NCBI RefSeq assembly: GCF_030503895.2
Contig: NZ_CP129970.2
Span: 434,001-498,000, forward strand
DNA length: 64,000 bases
Source: Marivirga arenosa
GTDB lineage: Bacteria; Bacteroidota; Bacteroidia; Cytophagales; Cyclobacteriaceae
Direction of reading: 5' to 3'
Shown here: one piece after another, positions 8,940 to 17,915 of the stretch
Layout of the letters: each line of letters starts with the position of its first letter
How positions within the stretch are numbered: position 1 is the first letter of the stretch
Notes under the pieces: model-generated
Databases searched by the model: none
Told to the model about the DNA's origin: nothing
What the model saw: only the letters and a program-made list of their open reading frames with translations
Position numbers and translations under genes: made by a program

Positions 8940-10928
8940 TTACTTCGCTTTTAATACAATAGCAGTTCTATTCACGCAGTAAATTTTAATAAAATCCCCT
9001 CCCTCTTTTTTAAAACTATGATGCACTGTATTTGAATCTAAACGATTATGTCCACCAAATTTTTCATCATCACTATTCAACAAGTACGAATAATTCCCTG
9101 CCTTAGGCACCCAAAATTCATAATCAGGAACAGAATTATTAGGATGAAAATTAAATACAAAAATTAAATTCGCTCTTTCAAATATTAAAACCTTATTAGT
9201 CTCATCTATATTTAAAAGCTTAGCAGGTGGAGCATTTAGTACATTTTCACTTTTTAATAAATGGAGCATATCACTCTCAAAATCATTTAGGTAGTGATAC
9301 TTTAATTCTTTATTGTCGACAAGTGACCATTGCCTCCTAGCATATTTATAACTCCAGTCATTTCCTTGTCTCGGAAAATCCATCCATTCAGGATGCCCAA
9401 ATTCATTACCAATAAAGTTTAGATATGCCTCTCCACCAGCTGCAGCTGTAACCATACGAATCATTTTATGTAAAGCTATGCCACGATCAATGATTAAATT
9501 ATCATCTCCTTTGCCCATATGCCAGTACATTTCCTTATCCATTAACCAAAAGGCCAAGGTTTTATCACCCACCATAGCCTGATCGTGCGACTCAGCATAT
9601 GCAACCGTTTTTTCTTTATATCTTCGATTACTTAATACATTCCAAATTTCCTGCACATTCCACTCTTCATCTTTTTTATGCTTTAACCATTTAATCCAAT
9701 TATCAGGAATTCCCATACCTAAACGATAATCAAAGCCTAGCCCTCCATTTCCGATAGGTTGGCACATTCCAGGCATACCGCTCATGTCTTCAGCTATTGT
9801 AATGGCTTTGGGTTTTATAGTATGCACTAATGTATTGGCTAATTGCAAATAGCGAACTGCATCCCAATCTACACCATCCTTAAAATATTTATCATAATGA
9901 TCAAAACTCACATGATCACCATGATGATGGTATAGCATGGAAGTCACTCCATCAAAACGAAATCCATCAAAATGAAACTCTTCTAACCAGTATCTCAAAT
10001 TGGATAATAAGAACCTTGATACTTCCTCCTTCCCATAATTAAACAATTTAGAATCCCAACCTGTGTGATATCCCTTACCTCCTTCATGGAAATATTGATT
10101 TTTAGTGCCATCAAAATCATTTAAGCCTTCTGCAAAGTTCTTTACTGAATGCGAATGTACAACATCCATAATAACTGCAATACCCATTTTATGCGCAGTA
10201 TTAACTAATGACTTTAAATCATCAGGCGTACCAAACCGAGATGAGGGCGCATAAAAATTGGCTACATGATAGCCAAAGGAACCATAGTAAGGATGCTCGG
10301 CCACAGCCATTAACTGAATGCAATTATATCCCAAGTCTTTAATTCTTGGTAAGATATTTTCTTGAAACTCTTCAAAAGTCCCCACCCCCTCTTTTTCTTG
10401 AGCCATTCCTGGGTGGCATTCATATATAACTGGATTCTGAACGGCATCTAAATCAAAATCTTGATCAGACCATTTATACTCACTGGAAGGTTGCCAGATT
10501 CTGCCAGTAAAATCATAACTCTCCTGATCTTGAGTAGCATATTTAATAAAGGCAGGAATTCTGTCATGAATACCATTAGCAGAGGTTATTCTTACCTTAA
10601 CTGCAGACAAGTGCTTAAGTCCAGAATCTTTTGAAATTTCAACTTCCCAAATACCATCCTCTTTTCTAATCATCTTATGAGAATCGCTATCCCAATTATT
10701 GAAGTCACCCACCAATGATAAAGCCTCTGCACCAGGTGCCCATTCTCTATAAATAAATCCATTTCTAATTTTATGAAATCCAAGTTGATCATCAAGGCTG
10801 GCATACTTTTTTAAGCCACCGTATTCCTTTTTAATTCTGTCAATCTCATCTTTATAATAATTAAACCTTGTTTGAATATCTGATTCATAAGGCTCTAACC
10901 AAGGGTCATCTTTTATTAATTGTAACAT
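8940..10928 (-). CDS. glgB: 1,4-alpha-glucan branching enzyme (GH13), eukaryotic-like type
   Basis: A 662-residue enzyme that forms alpha-1,6 branches in glycogen. The N-terminus (DPWLEPYE) and CBM48 domain (FIYREWAPGAEALSLVGDFNNWD) resemble the plant and animal branching enzymes more than the longer GlgB of Escherichia coli. The GH13 barrel shows Asp326 in GFRFDGVTS (nucleophile), Glu380 in IAEDMSG (acid/base) and Asp449 in ESHDQ (transition-state stabiliser). A C-terminal all-beta domain ends the protein. It is cytoplasmic with no signal peptide. No other glycogen gene is adjacent, so it stands alone. It diverges from osmC across 193 bp. Confidence 0.95.
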   Translation of the reverse strand: MLQLIKDDPWLEPYESDIQTRFNYYKDEIDRIKKEYGGLKKYASLDDQLGFHKIRNGFIYREWAPGAEALSLVGDFNNWDSDSHKMIRKEDGIWEVEISKDSGLKHLSAVKVRITSANGIHDRIPAFIKYATQDQESYDFTGRIWQPSSEYKWSDQDFDLDAVQNPVIYECHPGMAQEKEGVGTFEEFQENILPRIKDLGYNCIQLMAVAEHPYYGSFGYHVANFYAPSSRFGTPDDLKSLVNTAHKMGIAVIMDVVHSHSVKNFAEGLNDFDGTKNQYFHEGGKGYHTGWDSKLFNYGKEEVSRFLLSNLRYWLEEFHFDGFRFDGVTSMLYHHHGDHVSFDHYDKYFKDGVDWDAVRYLQLANTLVHTIKPKAITIAEDMSGMPGMCQPIGNGGLGFDYRLGMGIPDNWIKWLKHKKDEEWNVQEIWNVLSNRRYKEKTVAYAESHDQAMVGDKTLAFWLMDKEMYWHMGKGDDNLIIDRGIALHKMIRMVTAAAGGEAYLNFIGNEFGHPEWMDFPRQGNDWSYKYARRQWSLVDNKELKYHYLNDFESDMLHLLKSENVLNAPPAKLLNIDETNKVLIFERANLIFVFNFHPNNSVPDYEFWVPKAGNYSYLLNSDDEKFGGHNRLDSNTVHHSFKKEGGDFIKIYCVNRTAIVLKAK

Positions 10929-11028
10929 TCTGAAGGCTTTAGGCTTTCTCTAAAGTAGAAAAAGTTTATCGAATCTTACAGTAAATGAATTATTAAGTTA
11001 TTGACTTATTAATTTATAGATAAGATTG

Positions 11029-11036
11029 TAGATTTG
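11029..11036 (+). promoter_or_regulatory. Putative -7 element of the OsmC-family gene
   Basis: TAGATTTG matches the Bacteroidota TAnnTTTG -7 consensus exactly and lies about 85 bp before the OsmC start. No TTTG lies at the expected distance for the -33 element, so this is a candidate only. Confidence 0.4.
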
Positions 11037-11121
11037 CAGCCATTAAAAACCATAACAATTTGGGCAATCAATTAGTATATAGCTGATATTTTTAAACTTA
11101 AAATCAATTAAAAAAGAAGGA

Positions 11122-11526
11122 ATGCGAGTAATAACAAATATGCTAGCTCCGAAGGAGTATGAAAGCAAGAATGAATCGGGTAATATCTTAAATATTGATA
11201 TGTATGATTCTAAGGATAAAGACTACTTTGCCCCTATGGAGAGTCTTTTAGCTGCTTTAGCATCTTGTGCATGCGTTGATTTGGTAGAAATGATTAAGAA
11301 AAGAAGAAAGGAATTAATCGATCTTCAAGTTGAAACCATAGGAAAAAGAAGAGAAGAACATCCAAAAGCATACGAAAGCATTCATATGATTTTTACAGCT
11401 ACTTCAAATAATTTGAAAGAAAACGAATTACTTAAGTTGGTAGAGTTGGCAACAGGAAAGTATTGTTCCGTTTCAGGAACTTTGAATATAAAAGCTACTT
11501 ACGAGGTAATTATCAAAACCCTATGA
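11122..11526 (+). CDS. OsmC/Ohr-family peroxide-reducing protein
   Basis: A 134-residue cytoplasmic protein of the OsmC superfamily. The redox cysteines expected of active members are present: Cys49 (with an extra Cys51) in LAALASCACVD and Cys115 in TGKYCSVSGTL. The family uses these thiols to reduce organic hydroperoxides. The ATG at 11122 is preceded by AAGAAGGA, a good purine-rich ribosome binding site. It is monocistronic, transcribed away from glgB and closed by a long hairpin shared with the converging membrane-protein gene. It could be one of several OsmC subtypes (YhfA-like is likely from the short length). Confidence 0.9.
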   Translation: MRVITNMLAPKEYESKNESGNILNIDMYDSKDKDYFAPMESLLAALASCACVDLVEMIKKRRKELIDLQVETIGKRREEHPKAYESIHMIFTATSNNLKENELLKLVELATGKYCSVSGTLNIKATYEVIIKTL

Positions 11527-11568
11527 CTTGATAAAGAGGCTTTCAAATGAAAGCCTCTTTATCAAGTC
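11525..11568. terminator. 20-bp perfect hairpin that contains both converging stop codons
   Basis: Arms 11525-11544 and 11549-11568 are perfectly complementary, with loop AAAT. The OsmC TGA (11524-11526) overlaps the left base and the membrane-protein TGA (11562-11564) lies inside the right arm. The stem has a GC core and A/T flanks, so it should stop transcription in both directions. Confidence 0.85.
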
Positions 11569-12071
11569 AATAATCCTGTTTTATAATCAATTTTTTGATA
11601 TTCTTCTTTAGTAAGCTTCAATGCTTTTCTCGCATTTGGGAGTTCAGGTCTGAAAAATGAACTGTATAATAATAGCCCAGTAAATAATCCCATTAATCCA
11701 TTATGATAGGTCATACCGAAAACAATCACTGTTATGATCTGATATATCGCTAAACCAACATATTTAACCATAGTAGCACTTCTATATTTCTTCATTTTGA
11801 ACAAAAGATTTTCTCCTTTTGCAGCTTCCTTATAATTTCTAGCTGTTATATAATGAAGCGCTAAAATTTCTACTAAAGCTAAAACAGTTACTATTAATAC
11901 CACTGTATCTTCAATACTGGGAGAAATACTTAATATTTTAGAACTACCATTTTCGGCTCTAAGAAATACAATTGCAAACATAAATAATGGTACAGCCAAC
12001 AAACTATAATAAGTCATCTGCAATGATTGGAAAAACTTCTCCCAATATTTAAAATCTTCTTTAGTACTCAT
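11562..12071 (-). CDS. Four-helix membrane protein, function unknown
   Basis: A 169-residue protein not recognised as a named family. Four hydrophobic segments are visible: about residues 20-37 (YYSLLAVPLFMFAIVFL), 54-72 (TVVLIVTVLALVEILAL), 104-121 (VGLAIYQIITVIVFG) and 124-140 (NGLMGLFTGLLLYSS). The N-terminus (STKEDFKYWEKFFQSLQ) and C-terminus are soluble and charged. It starts 19 bp after the periplasmic binding-fold gene and ends in the shared terminator, so it is the last gene of a TPR-binding protein-membrane protein set and may act with them at the inner membrane. Confidence 0.7.
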   Translation of the reverse strand: MSTKEDFKYWEKFFQSLQMTYYSLLAVPLFMFAIVFLRAENGSSKILSISPSIEDTVVLIVTVLALVEILALHYITARNYKEAAKGENLLFKMKKYRSATMVKYVGLAIYQIITVIVFGMTYHNGLMGLFTGLLLYSSFFRPELPNARKALKLTKEEYQKIDYKTGLLT

Positions 12072-12090
12072 GAAATTTATATCTCCTAAA

Positions 12091-12954
12091 TTATTCGCTA
12101 GCAGAGTCTAACAATTTTACTGCTGATAAACCTAAATGATCTACTAAAATTTTCTTGTATTCTGTTGTGTTTTTATAACCTCCATTTGCATTGAAGAACT
12201 CTTCTATGATAGGCTGCCAATCACTTGATTTAGGCATTACAAATGCAAACTCTTCAGAACCTTCATCTCCTACCTGATGTCTTTTTAAAGGTTTTCTTTC
12301 TTTTACTGCAGCTAAATAAAAAGCTAAATCCAAGTATGATAATGACTTTTTATCAGATAAAATTTTATCCAAAACCGCAGGACTTGAATTCACATAGCTA
12401 ATCTTTAAGTCAGGATAGTAATCAGATTTTAAATTATTAATTCTTTTCTCATTTAAGGTTCCTTTAGCAGTATAAGCTGTAAACCCATTGAACTTTTGAG
12501 AAATCTCACTCATAGAGCCTAGAGTAGGCACACTACTATGGGTAACTAAAATCGCAAAGTTGGTAATAAATGAAGGGCTGAAAAGAATTTCACTCTTTCT
12601 TGCCTCAGTAACCGTGATATTTCCTAAACCAAAAACACCATTTTTAGCATTTTTAACACCATTATACATAGCACTGAAGCTACTTCCATTCCCAAGGAAA
12701 CGTGCATTTAAATTGATGCCGTGATTTTGCTTTACATATTGAATGAAATCATTCATGATATCAACACATACTCCTGTTAGTTTACCACTTTGATCTTTAT
12801 AGACAAAGCCAGGTGTTTCTACATAAGTAAAAGTAACGGTGCCATTTCCAGCTGCTTTTGCAGTAGCATAATTATCACCACTTAATCTTTGAGAAAAAAC
12901 GCTAATATTAGAAAGTAAGAAAATAAATAAAAGGGTAATTTTTAATAGCTTCAT
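12091..12954 (-). CDS. Extracellular solute-binding protein family 3 fold, exported
   Basis: A 287-residue protein with a signal peptide at 1-21 (ends SVFSQ). It carries the type-II periplasmic binding fold of SBP_bac_3 proteins: FVYKDQSGKLTGVCVDIMND near the first lobe, then ITVTEARKSEILFSPSFITN and a domain-crossing region, returning at SSDWQPIIEEFFNANGGYKN. This fold binds amino acids in ABC uptake or glutamate receptors. No permease or ATPase gene is nearby; the neighbours are a TPR protein (52 bp upstream) and a four-helix membrane protein (19 bp downstream). A sensory or enzyme-regulatory role is therefore as likely as transport. The ligand is unknown. Confidence 0.82.
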   Translation of the reverse strand: MKLLKITLLFIFLLSNISVFSQRLSGDNYATAKAAGNGTVTFTYVETPGFVYKDQSGKLTGVCVDIMNDFIQYVKQNHGINLNARFLGNGSSFSAMYNGVKNAKNGVFGLGNITVTEARKSEILFSPSFITNFAILVTHSSVPTLGSMSEISQKFNGFTAYTAKGTLNEKRINNLKSDYYPDLKISYVNSSPAVLDKILSDKKSLSYLDLAFYLAAVKERKPLKRHQVGDEGSEEFAFVMPKSSDWQPIIEEFFNANGGYKNTTEYKKILVDHLGLSAVKLLDSASE

Positions 12955-13006
12955 AATAAATTAATTTGGGTGATTCTTTATTTAAATCAATCTGTAAATA
13001 AATAAA

Positions 13007-13702
13007 TTAGTTACCAGTATTCAAATTTTCTTTAGCTAAAGCATAGTTAGGGGCTAGCTTTAATGCATTATTAAAATATTTTTTTGCAGATTCCTCATCT
13101 CCTTTAGCTTTTGCTATAGATCCTTGCATGTTAAAGATCACGGCTTTGAAGGGAACTTGTATTTCTTTTCCATCTGAATTATTAACGTATACCTCGCTTC
13201 CATCTACTATAGGTTTTCCTAAAAGCAATTCAATATTTAGCATTGCATCATCATATTTTTTTAAAGCATATTGTTTTTGAATCACTTCATATAATACAAA
13301 TGCATCATCTGTAATATTGTATAATCTTTGATAGGCTTTTAGAGATTGATCAAGAGCTCCCAGTTGGTTTAAACTTTGAGCACTGATTTGCAACATCATT
13401 TGATTATTAGGATTTACAGATAATGCATCTCTTGAAGCCAAAGCCGCAGAAGCATACTGATTAAATTTAAAATATATTAATGCTAATGAATCTAGATAAG
13501 AAGCATTATCCGGTTGTAAAGCCATCAAATCATACATAGCATTTTTAGCGGATTGAAAATCGTTATAACGAACTGATCTGTTGTATTTAAATTTTGCTCT
13601 TTTTATATCCTCCTCATCTTGAGCTTTTGTTTCAAAGCTAAAAGCAAACATTGACAAGGTTAACAACAATAAGAATACTTGAGTAAATCTTTTCATTTTC
13701 AT
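13007..13702 (-). CDS. Exported TPR-repeat protein
   Basis: A 231-residue protein with a signal peptide (LLLLTLSMFAFSFETKAQ, about residues 10-28). TPR-like helical pairs run through the rest: ASYLDSLALIYFKFNQYASA, SAQSLNQLGALDQSLKAYQR, and a well-formed terminal repeat AKKYFNNALKLAPNYALAKE. TPRs provide protein-protein contacts; this one should do so in the periplasm. It heads the set with the binding-fold and membrane genes. CCA-adding enzyme is 55 bp upstream on the same strand and could be co-transcribed. Confidence 0.8.
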   Translation of the reverse strand: MKMKRFTQVFLLLLTLSMFAFSFETKAQDEEDIKRAKFKYNRSVRYNDFQSAKNAMYDLMALQPDNASYLDSLALIYFKFNQYASAALASRDALSVNPNNQMMLQISAQSLNQLGALDQSLKAYQRLYNITDDAFVLYEVIQKQYALKKYDDAMLNIELLLGKPIVDGSEVYVNNSDGKEIQVPFKAVIFNMQGSIAKAKGDEESAKKYFNNALKLAPNYALAKENLNTGN

Positions 13703-13757
13703 ATCTAGTTAAATTTGAAGCGGCCAATTCTGTGCCAACTCTTTAAATATTAAATAT

Positions 13758-15173
13758 TTATAGTTTAATTAGGTTTAATTTTCGACCAACATCTAGCATA
13801 AACTGATAAGCCTCTTCCCTATTATTTTGAATCTTGCCATCTAAAATGGCTTCTTTGATCTCACTTTTGATAATTCCAATTTCTTTGCAAGGAGATAATC
13901 CAAAGGCCTTCATGATATCTTCACCTGAAACAGGCGGCTGAAAATTACGAACCTGATCTTTTTCCTCAACCTCTTTCATCTTCTGTTCAACCTTATCAAA
14001 ATTAGCTCTAAACTGCTTCACCTTATTCATGTTTTTAGAGGTAACATCAGCTCTGCATAGGGTCATCAAGTCCTCAATATCATCACCCGCTTCAAACAGC
14101 AACCTTCTTACTGCATTATCAGTAATATTATCTCTTACTAAAGGAATAGGTCTTAAATGAAGTAGTACTAACTTTTGTACGTACTTCATTTTTTCATTTA
14201 AGGGCAGTTTTAACCGCTTAAAAATTTTAGGCACCATTCTAGCTCCCCTATCTTCATGTCCGTGGAAGGTCCATCCTTGCTTAGGATTGAATCGTTTTGT
14301 CGCTGGTTTAGCGATATCATGCAGAATAGCTGCCCATCTTAACCATAGGTCTCCACCATATTCAGCAGTATTATCCAGCACTTGTAAAGTATGATAAAAA
14401 TTATCTTTGTGTTTAAAGCCATTTTTTTCCTCAACACCATGCAATTCTACCATCTCAGGAAAGAATTGCTCTAATAATTTTGAATGATAAAGTAATTTAA
14501 AGCCATATGAAGGCTTTTCTGCCATGATGATTTTATTCAATTCATCAATTATCCTTTCTGAAGAAATGATTTTTAATCGTTCTGCATTTTTTGTAATGCT
14601 ATCAAAGGTTTTTGGAGCGATATCAAAATTAAGCCGAGCTGCAAAACGAACTGCTCTCATCATTCTTAATGGATCATCAGAAAAAGTAACATCCGGCTCT
14701 AATGGTGTTTTGATAAGCTTTTTCTTTAAATCTTTAACCCCATCAAATGGATCAATTAATGCACCGTAATTCTCCTCATTAAGGCTAATTGCTAATGCAT
14801 TTATGGTAAAATCTCTTCTATTTTGATCATCTTCTAGGGTACCTTCTTCTACAATTGGCTTCCTACTATCCCTTTGATAGGATTCCTTTCTAGCTCCAAC
14901 AAATTCTAATTCTAAATCTTTGTAAAGTATGCTAGCAGTACCAAAGTTTTTGAAAATTTGAATTTTTTTATTCGGTCCTATATTCGAAGCTATTTCTTTA
15001 GCTAATTCAATTCCGCTACCTACGCAAACAAAATCAATATCCTTTGATGCTCTTTTCAAAATAAGGTCTCGAACATAACCTCCAACAATGTAGACCTCCA
15101 CACCTAAAGATTGGGCGCTTTTTTTAACTAGCTCAAAAACGGGATGTTGTGCAAGAAATGCAGAGAAATTCAT
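13758..15173 (-). CDS. cca: CCA tRNA nucleotidyltransferase with HD domain
   Basis: A 471-residue class-II tRNA nucleotidyltransferase or close poly(A)-polymerase relative that builds or repairs the 3' CCA end of tRNA. The nucleotidyltransferase head shows VGGYVRDL (about 31-38), metal-binding DIDF and RRDFTINALA. The flexible region has FSDDPLRMMRAVRFAARL. An HD phosphohydrolase domain follows (WAAILHDIAKP, about 280-290; HGHEDRGA). HD fusions are usual for Bacteroidota and many other bacteria. It is cytoplasmic. Whether it adds only A, only C, or both cannot be told from motifs alone; no second family member is seen in the window. Confidence 0.93.
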   Translation of the reverse strand: MNFSAFLAQHPVFELVKKSAQSLGVEVYIVGGYVRDLILKRASKDIDFVCVGSGIELAKEIASNIGPNKKIQIFKNFGTASILYKDLELEFVGARKESYQRDSRKPIVEEGTLEDDQNRRDFTINALAISLNEENYGALIDPFDGVKDLKKKLIKTPLEPDVTFSDDPLRMMRAVRFAARLNFDIAPKTFDSITKNAERLKIISSERIIDELNKIIMAEKPSYGFKLLYHSKLLEQFFPEMVELHGVEEKNGFKHKDNFYHTLQVLDNTAEYGGDLWLRWAAILHDIAKPATKRFNPKQGWTFHGHEDRGARMVPKIFKRLKLPLNEKMKYVQKLVLLHLRPIPLVRDNITDNAVRRLLFEAGDDIEDLMTLCRADVTSKNMNKVKQFRANFDKVEQKMKEVEEKDQVRNFQPPVSGEDIMKAFGLSPCKEIGIIKSEIKEAILDGKIQNNREEAYQFMLDVGRKLNLIKL

Positions 15174-15343
15174 TGTTACTACTTAGACTTTTATGATAGC
15201 TGAAAAGATCATCAAATAACTCAAAGATGCATCTTTTTAAGCGACCGTAAATTTAGTATAATTTGATGATAAGCGTATGAAATAAGAAAGTATTTTACTT
15301 TTAATTTATACTTTATCAGAATGAAGATTTAAATGAAAAATAT

Positions 15344-15384
15344 AAAAAAAGAGGTCTGATTTTTAGAAATCGAGACCTCTTTTC
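15344..15384 (-). terminator. Terminator of the etfB-etfA-nuclease operon
   Basis: Arms 15347-15357 and 15373-15383 (AAAAGAGGTCT and its complement) form an 11-bp stem that can extend inward through GATTT/AAATC. On the minus strand it is followed by seven T residues. It lies just beyond the stop at 15408. Confidence 0.88.
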
Positions 15385-15407
15385 ATTATTGCATAGAAGA
15401 TGAATTA

Positions 15408-16028
15408 TTAATTCCTTCTATTTATTTCATCTCTAATTTTAGCAGCTTTTTCATAATCCTCACTCTGAATCATTTTTTCCAACAATTCATTCAGCTTATC
15501 CATTGACATATTTTTCAATTTGTCAAAATCAGATTTTGATTGTGGTGTTGAAGTTGAAGGTGAGGAAGATTTTTCTACGGGTTTTTTCAACTCAGAAATA
15601 TCATCTTCATCTTTATCATCTGATAAAACAATTCCTGCTTCTGACATTATTTTCTCATACGTATAGATTGGAGCATCGAATCGAATTCCAATTGCAATGG
15701 CATCAGAAGGTCTACTATCAATCTCAACTGTTTCCATACCATTATCACAAACGATTTTCGCAAAAAACACTCCCTCTTTTAAATCCGATATCACTATTTC
15801 TTTAACCGAGTAGTTAAAGCTGTGAGCAAATGATTTAAAAAGATCATGTGTCATAGGTCGGTTAGGTACAATCTTTTCTATTTCGATAGCAATAGCCTGA
15901 GCTTCAAACATACCAATGATTATTGGTAATCTTCTGCTACCTTCAGATTCCCCTAAAACCAATGCAAATGAACCAGATTGTGACTGGCTAGATGATAAAC
16001 CTAATATTTCTAATTTGATTTTATCCAC
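15408..16028 (-). CDS. Bifunctional nuclease-family protein (DUF151) with C-terminal UVR motif
   Basis: A 206-residue protein. Residues 1-130 match the BFN/DUF151 domain: EGSRRLPIIIGMFEAQAIA, then PMTHDLF and EIDSRPSDAIAIGIRF, which are family hallmarks. A low-complexity Ser/Lys/Pro linker follows and the C-terminus has a UvrB/UvrC-type UVR helical pair (LNELLEKMIQSEDYEKAAKI). The domain has reported DNase/RNase activity in other organisms, and this two-domain form is common in Bacteroidota. The start is GTG (16028-16026), only 9 bp after etfA, with no ATG alternative nearby. Co-transcription with electron-transfer flavoprotein is clear, but the biological link is not. Confidence 0.9.
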   Translation of the reverse strand: MDKIKLEILGLSSSQSQSGSFALVLGESEGSRRLPIIIGMFEAQAIAIEIEKIVPNRPMTHDLFKSFAHSFNYSVKEIVISDLKEGVFFAKIVCDNGMETVEIDSRPSDAIAIGIRFDAPIYTYEKIMSEAGIVLSDDKDEDDISELKKPVEKSSSPSTSTPQSKSDFDKLKNMSMDKLNELLEKMIQSEDYEKAAKIRDEINRRN

Positions 16029-16037
16029 AAGTGAATT

Positions 16038-16994
16038 TTAGTTTTGTGCTGCTTTAATTGCTTCAGTTAATTTTGGCACTACCTCAAATGCATCTCCTAC
16101 TATACCGTAATCAGCTGCTGAGAAGAATGGTGCTTCTTCGTCTTTGTTGATTACTAATATATATTTAGAAGAATTAACACCCGCTAAGTGCTGAATTGCA
16201 CCTGAAATACCTACCGCAATATACAATTGAGGAGAAACTTTTACACCCGTTTGCCCTACGTGCTCATGGTGAGGTCTCCATCCGATATCAGAAACAGGCT
16301 TAGAACATCCTGTTGCGGCACCTAATGTTTTTGCTAAATCTTCAATCATACCCCAGTTTTCAGGACCTTTTAATCCTCTACCACCAGAAACAACTAATTC
16401 AGCTTCCGGCAATAAAATTTCACCAGTTTGCTTTTCTTGCGAGGTAATTTTCACACCGAAATCTGAATCCTCTAAAGTAGGCTCAAATGCCTCTACAGTA
16501 GCATCTCCACCATCCTGCTTCAATTCAACAGCATTCTTTTTGATACCAATAATTTTATACTCTGTAGTCATTTCTACATTTGCGAAAGCTTTACCTGTGT
16601 AAATACTTCTTTTAACCGTAAATCCGCCAGAAGTATCAGGTAAATCTGCAACATTTGATACAAAACCAGCTTTCAATTTTGCTGCAATTCTAGCTGCTAC
16701 AGGATCGCCTAAAGATGATTTTGCTAATACTAAAGTTTTAGCTCCTTCTTTTTCCATGGCCTGAGCAATAACCTTAGCATAAGGCTGAATTAATCCTTTT
16801 TCTAGTTTGTCGTCTGCTACGTGCAATACTTTTGAAGCACCAGCCGATCCAGCTGATTTTAAAACTGACTCGTCTATCGGGCCAATTGCTATTGCTGTTA
16901 CATCTTCTCCCATTGCTGCCGCATAGGATACAGCCTCTAATGATGATTTTTTAATTTCGCCTTCAGCGTGTTCTATAAATACTAATATTGACAT
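16038..16994 (-). CDS. etfA: Electron transfer flavoprotein subunit alpha
   Basis: A 318-residue FixB/EtfA protein. The N-terminal half is the adenine-nucleotide alpha-hydrolase-like fold. The C-terminal FAD-binding domain is marked by VVSGGRGLKGPENW, GCSKPVSD, GWRPHHEHVGQTG and the SGAIQHLAGVNSSKYILVINKDEEAPFF region, all family signatures. With EtfB it accepts electrons from acyl-CoA and other dehydrogenases and passes them to the respiratory quinone pool through ETF:quinone oxidoreductase. It lies 52 bp after etfB and 9 bp before the nuclease gene. It is soluble and cytoplasmic. Confidence 0.96.
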   Translation of the reverse strand: MSILVFIEHAEGEIKKSSLEAVSYAAAMGEDVTAIAIGPIDESVLKSAGSAGASKVLHVADDKLEKGLIQPYAKVIAQAMEKEGAKTLVLAKSSLGDPVAARIAAKLKAGFVSNVADLPDTSGGFTVKRSIYTGKAFANVEMTTEYKIIGIKKNAVELKQDGGDATVEAFEPTLEDSDFGVKITSQEKQTGEILLPEAELVVSGGRGLKGPENWGMIEDLAKTLGAATGCSKPVSDIGWRPHHEHVGQTGVKVSPQLYIAVGISGAIQHLAGVNSSKYILVINKDEEAPFFSAADYGIVGDAFEVVPKLTEAIKAAQN

Positions 16995-17046
16995 TTCTTT
17001 AATATAATTTCGTTCAACAATGATTAAATGAAAAATGAAAGATTGC

Positions 17047-17784
17047 TTAAATTACTTTAGCTTCATTCTTCAACAATTTCACCAACTCTTCCACATTGTC
17101 GGCATCAATCATTTTAACTTCACCTTTTTCTGGTGGCATCTCGTATTTCTGTAATTTAACAGCTTCGGAAGCATCAGAAGGAGCTATAACCTCTAATTTT
17201 TTACTTCTTGCAGACATAATTCCTCTCATGTTAGGAATTTTCCATTCTGCAATTGGCTCTTGACAACCTGCGATAAAAGGCAAATCTAATTCTAAATATT
17301 CTTTACCTCCTTCGATTTCTCTAGCAAGCTTAGCAGTTTGTCCTTCTATATCTAATTTCATAACTGGAGAAATTGCAGGTAATCCTAACAATTCGCCTAC
17401 CATGCCATGAACCATACCACCATTAAAATCGATAGACTCTCTACCCATCATAATTAAATCATAACCAGCATCTTTTGCATGATTAGCAATTTGTTCGGCC
17501 ACGAAGAATGAATCAGTTGGTTCAGCATCGATTCTAATAGCATCATCAGCACCAATAGCTAGAGCTTTTCTGATAGTTGGTTCAGTTTCTGAAGTTCCTA
17601 CATTTAATACTGTAACAGTACCTCCTGTTGCCTCTTTTAATTCAACAGCTCTTGCTAAAGCATAGTCATCATAAGGGCCTATGATATACTGTACACCATC
17701 TGAATTAAATTTTGTATTATCATCAGTAAATGAAATTTTAGCCGTAGTATCCGGCACATGCGTTATGCAAACTAATATTTTCAT
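17047..17784 (-). CDS. etfB: Electron transfer flavoprotein subunit beta
   Basis: A 245-residue FixA/EtfB protein. Diagnostic segments are KILVCITHVPDTTAKI at the N-terminus, GPYDDYALARAVELKE, LIMMGRESIDFNGGMVHGM (nucleotide-binding region) and EGGKEYLELDLPFIAG. It binds AMP and partners EtfA, its immediate downstream gene. Its 5' region faces the small TPR gene across 131 bp. On the minus strand CGAAGTTA at 17872-17879 reads TAACTTCG, one mismatch from the -7 consensus, so a promoter there is possible. First gene of the three-gene operon. Confidence 0.96.
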   Translation of the reverse strand: MKILVCITHVPDTTAKISFTDDNTKFNSDGVQYIIGPYDDYALARAVELKEATGGTVTVLNVGTSETEPTIRKALAIGADDAIRIDAEPTDSFFVAEQIANHAKDAGYDLIMMGRESIDFNGGMVHGMVGELLGLPAISPVMKLDIEGQTAKLAREIEGGKEYLELDLPFIAGCQEPIAEWKIPNMRGIMSARSKKLEVIAPSDASEAVKLQKYEMPPEKGEVKMIDADNVEELVKLLKNEAKVI

Positions 17785-17915
17785 AAAATATGTAAGTTTT
17801 TAGTTCTGAATCTTAAACAATTTTATTTAAGATAATTTGAAGATTTATTATGTATAACTGATATTAAGGCTCGAAGTTAAGTATAATTGAAAAAAATAAA
17901 AATTGATTTTATTGA

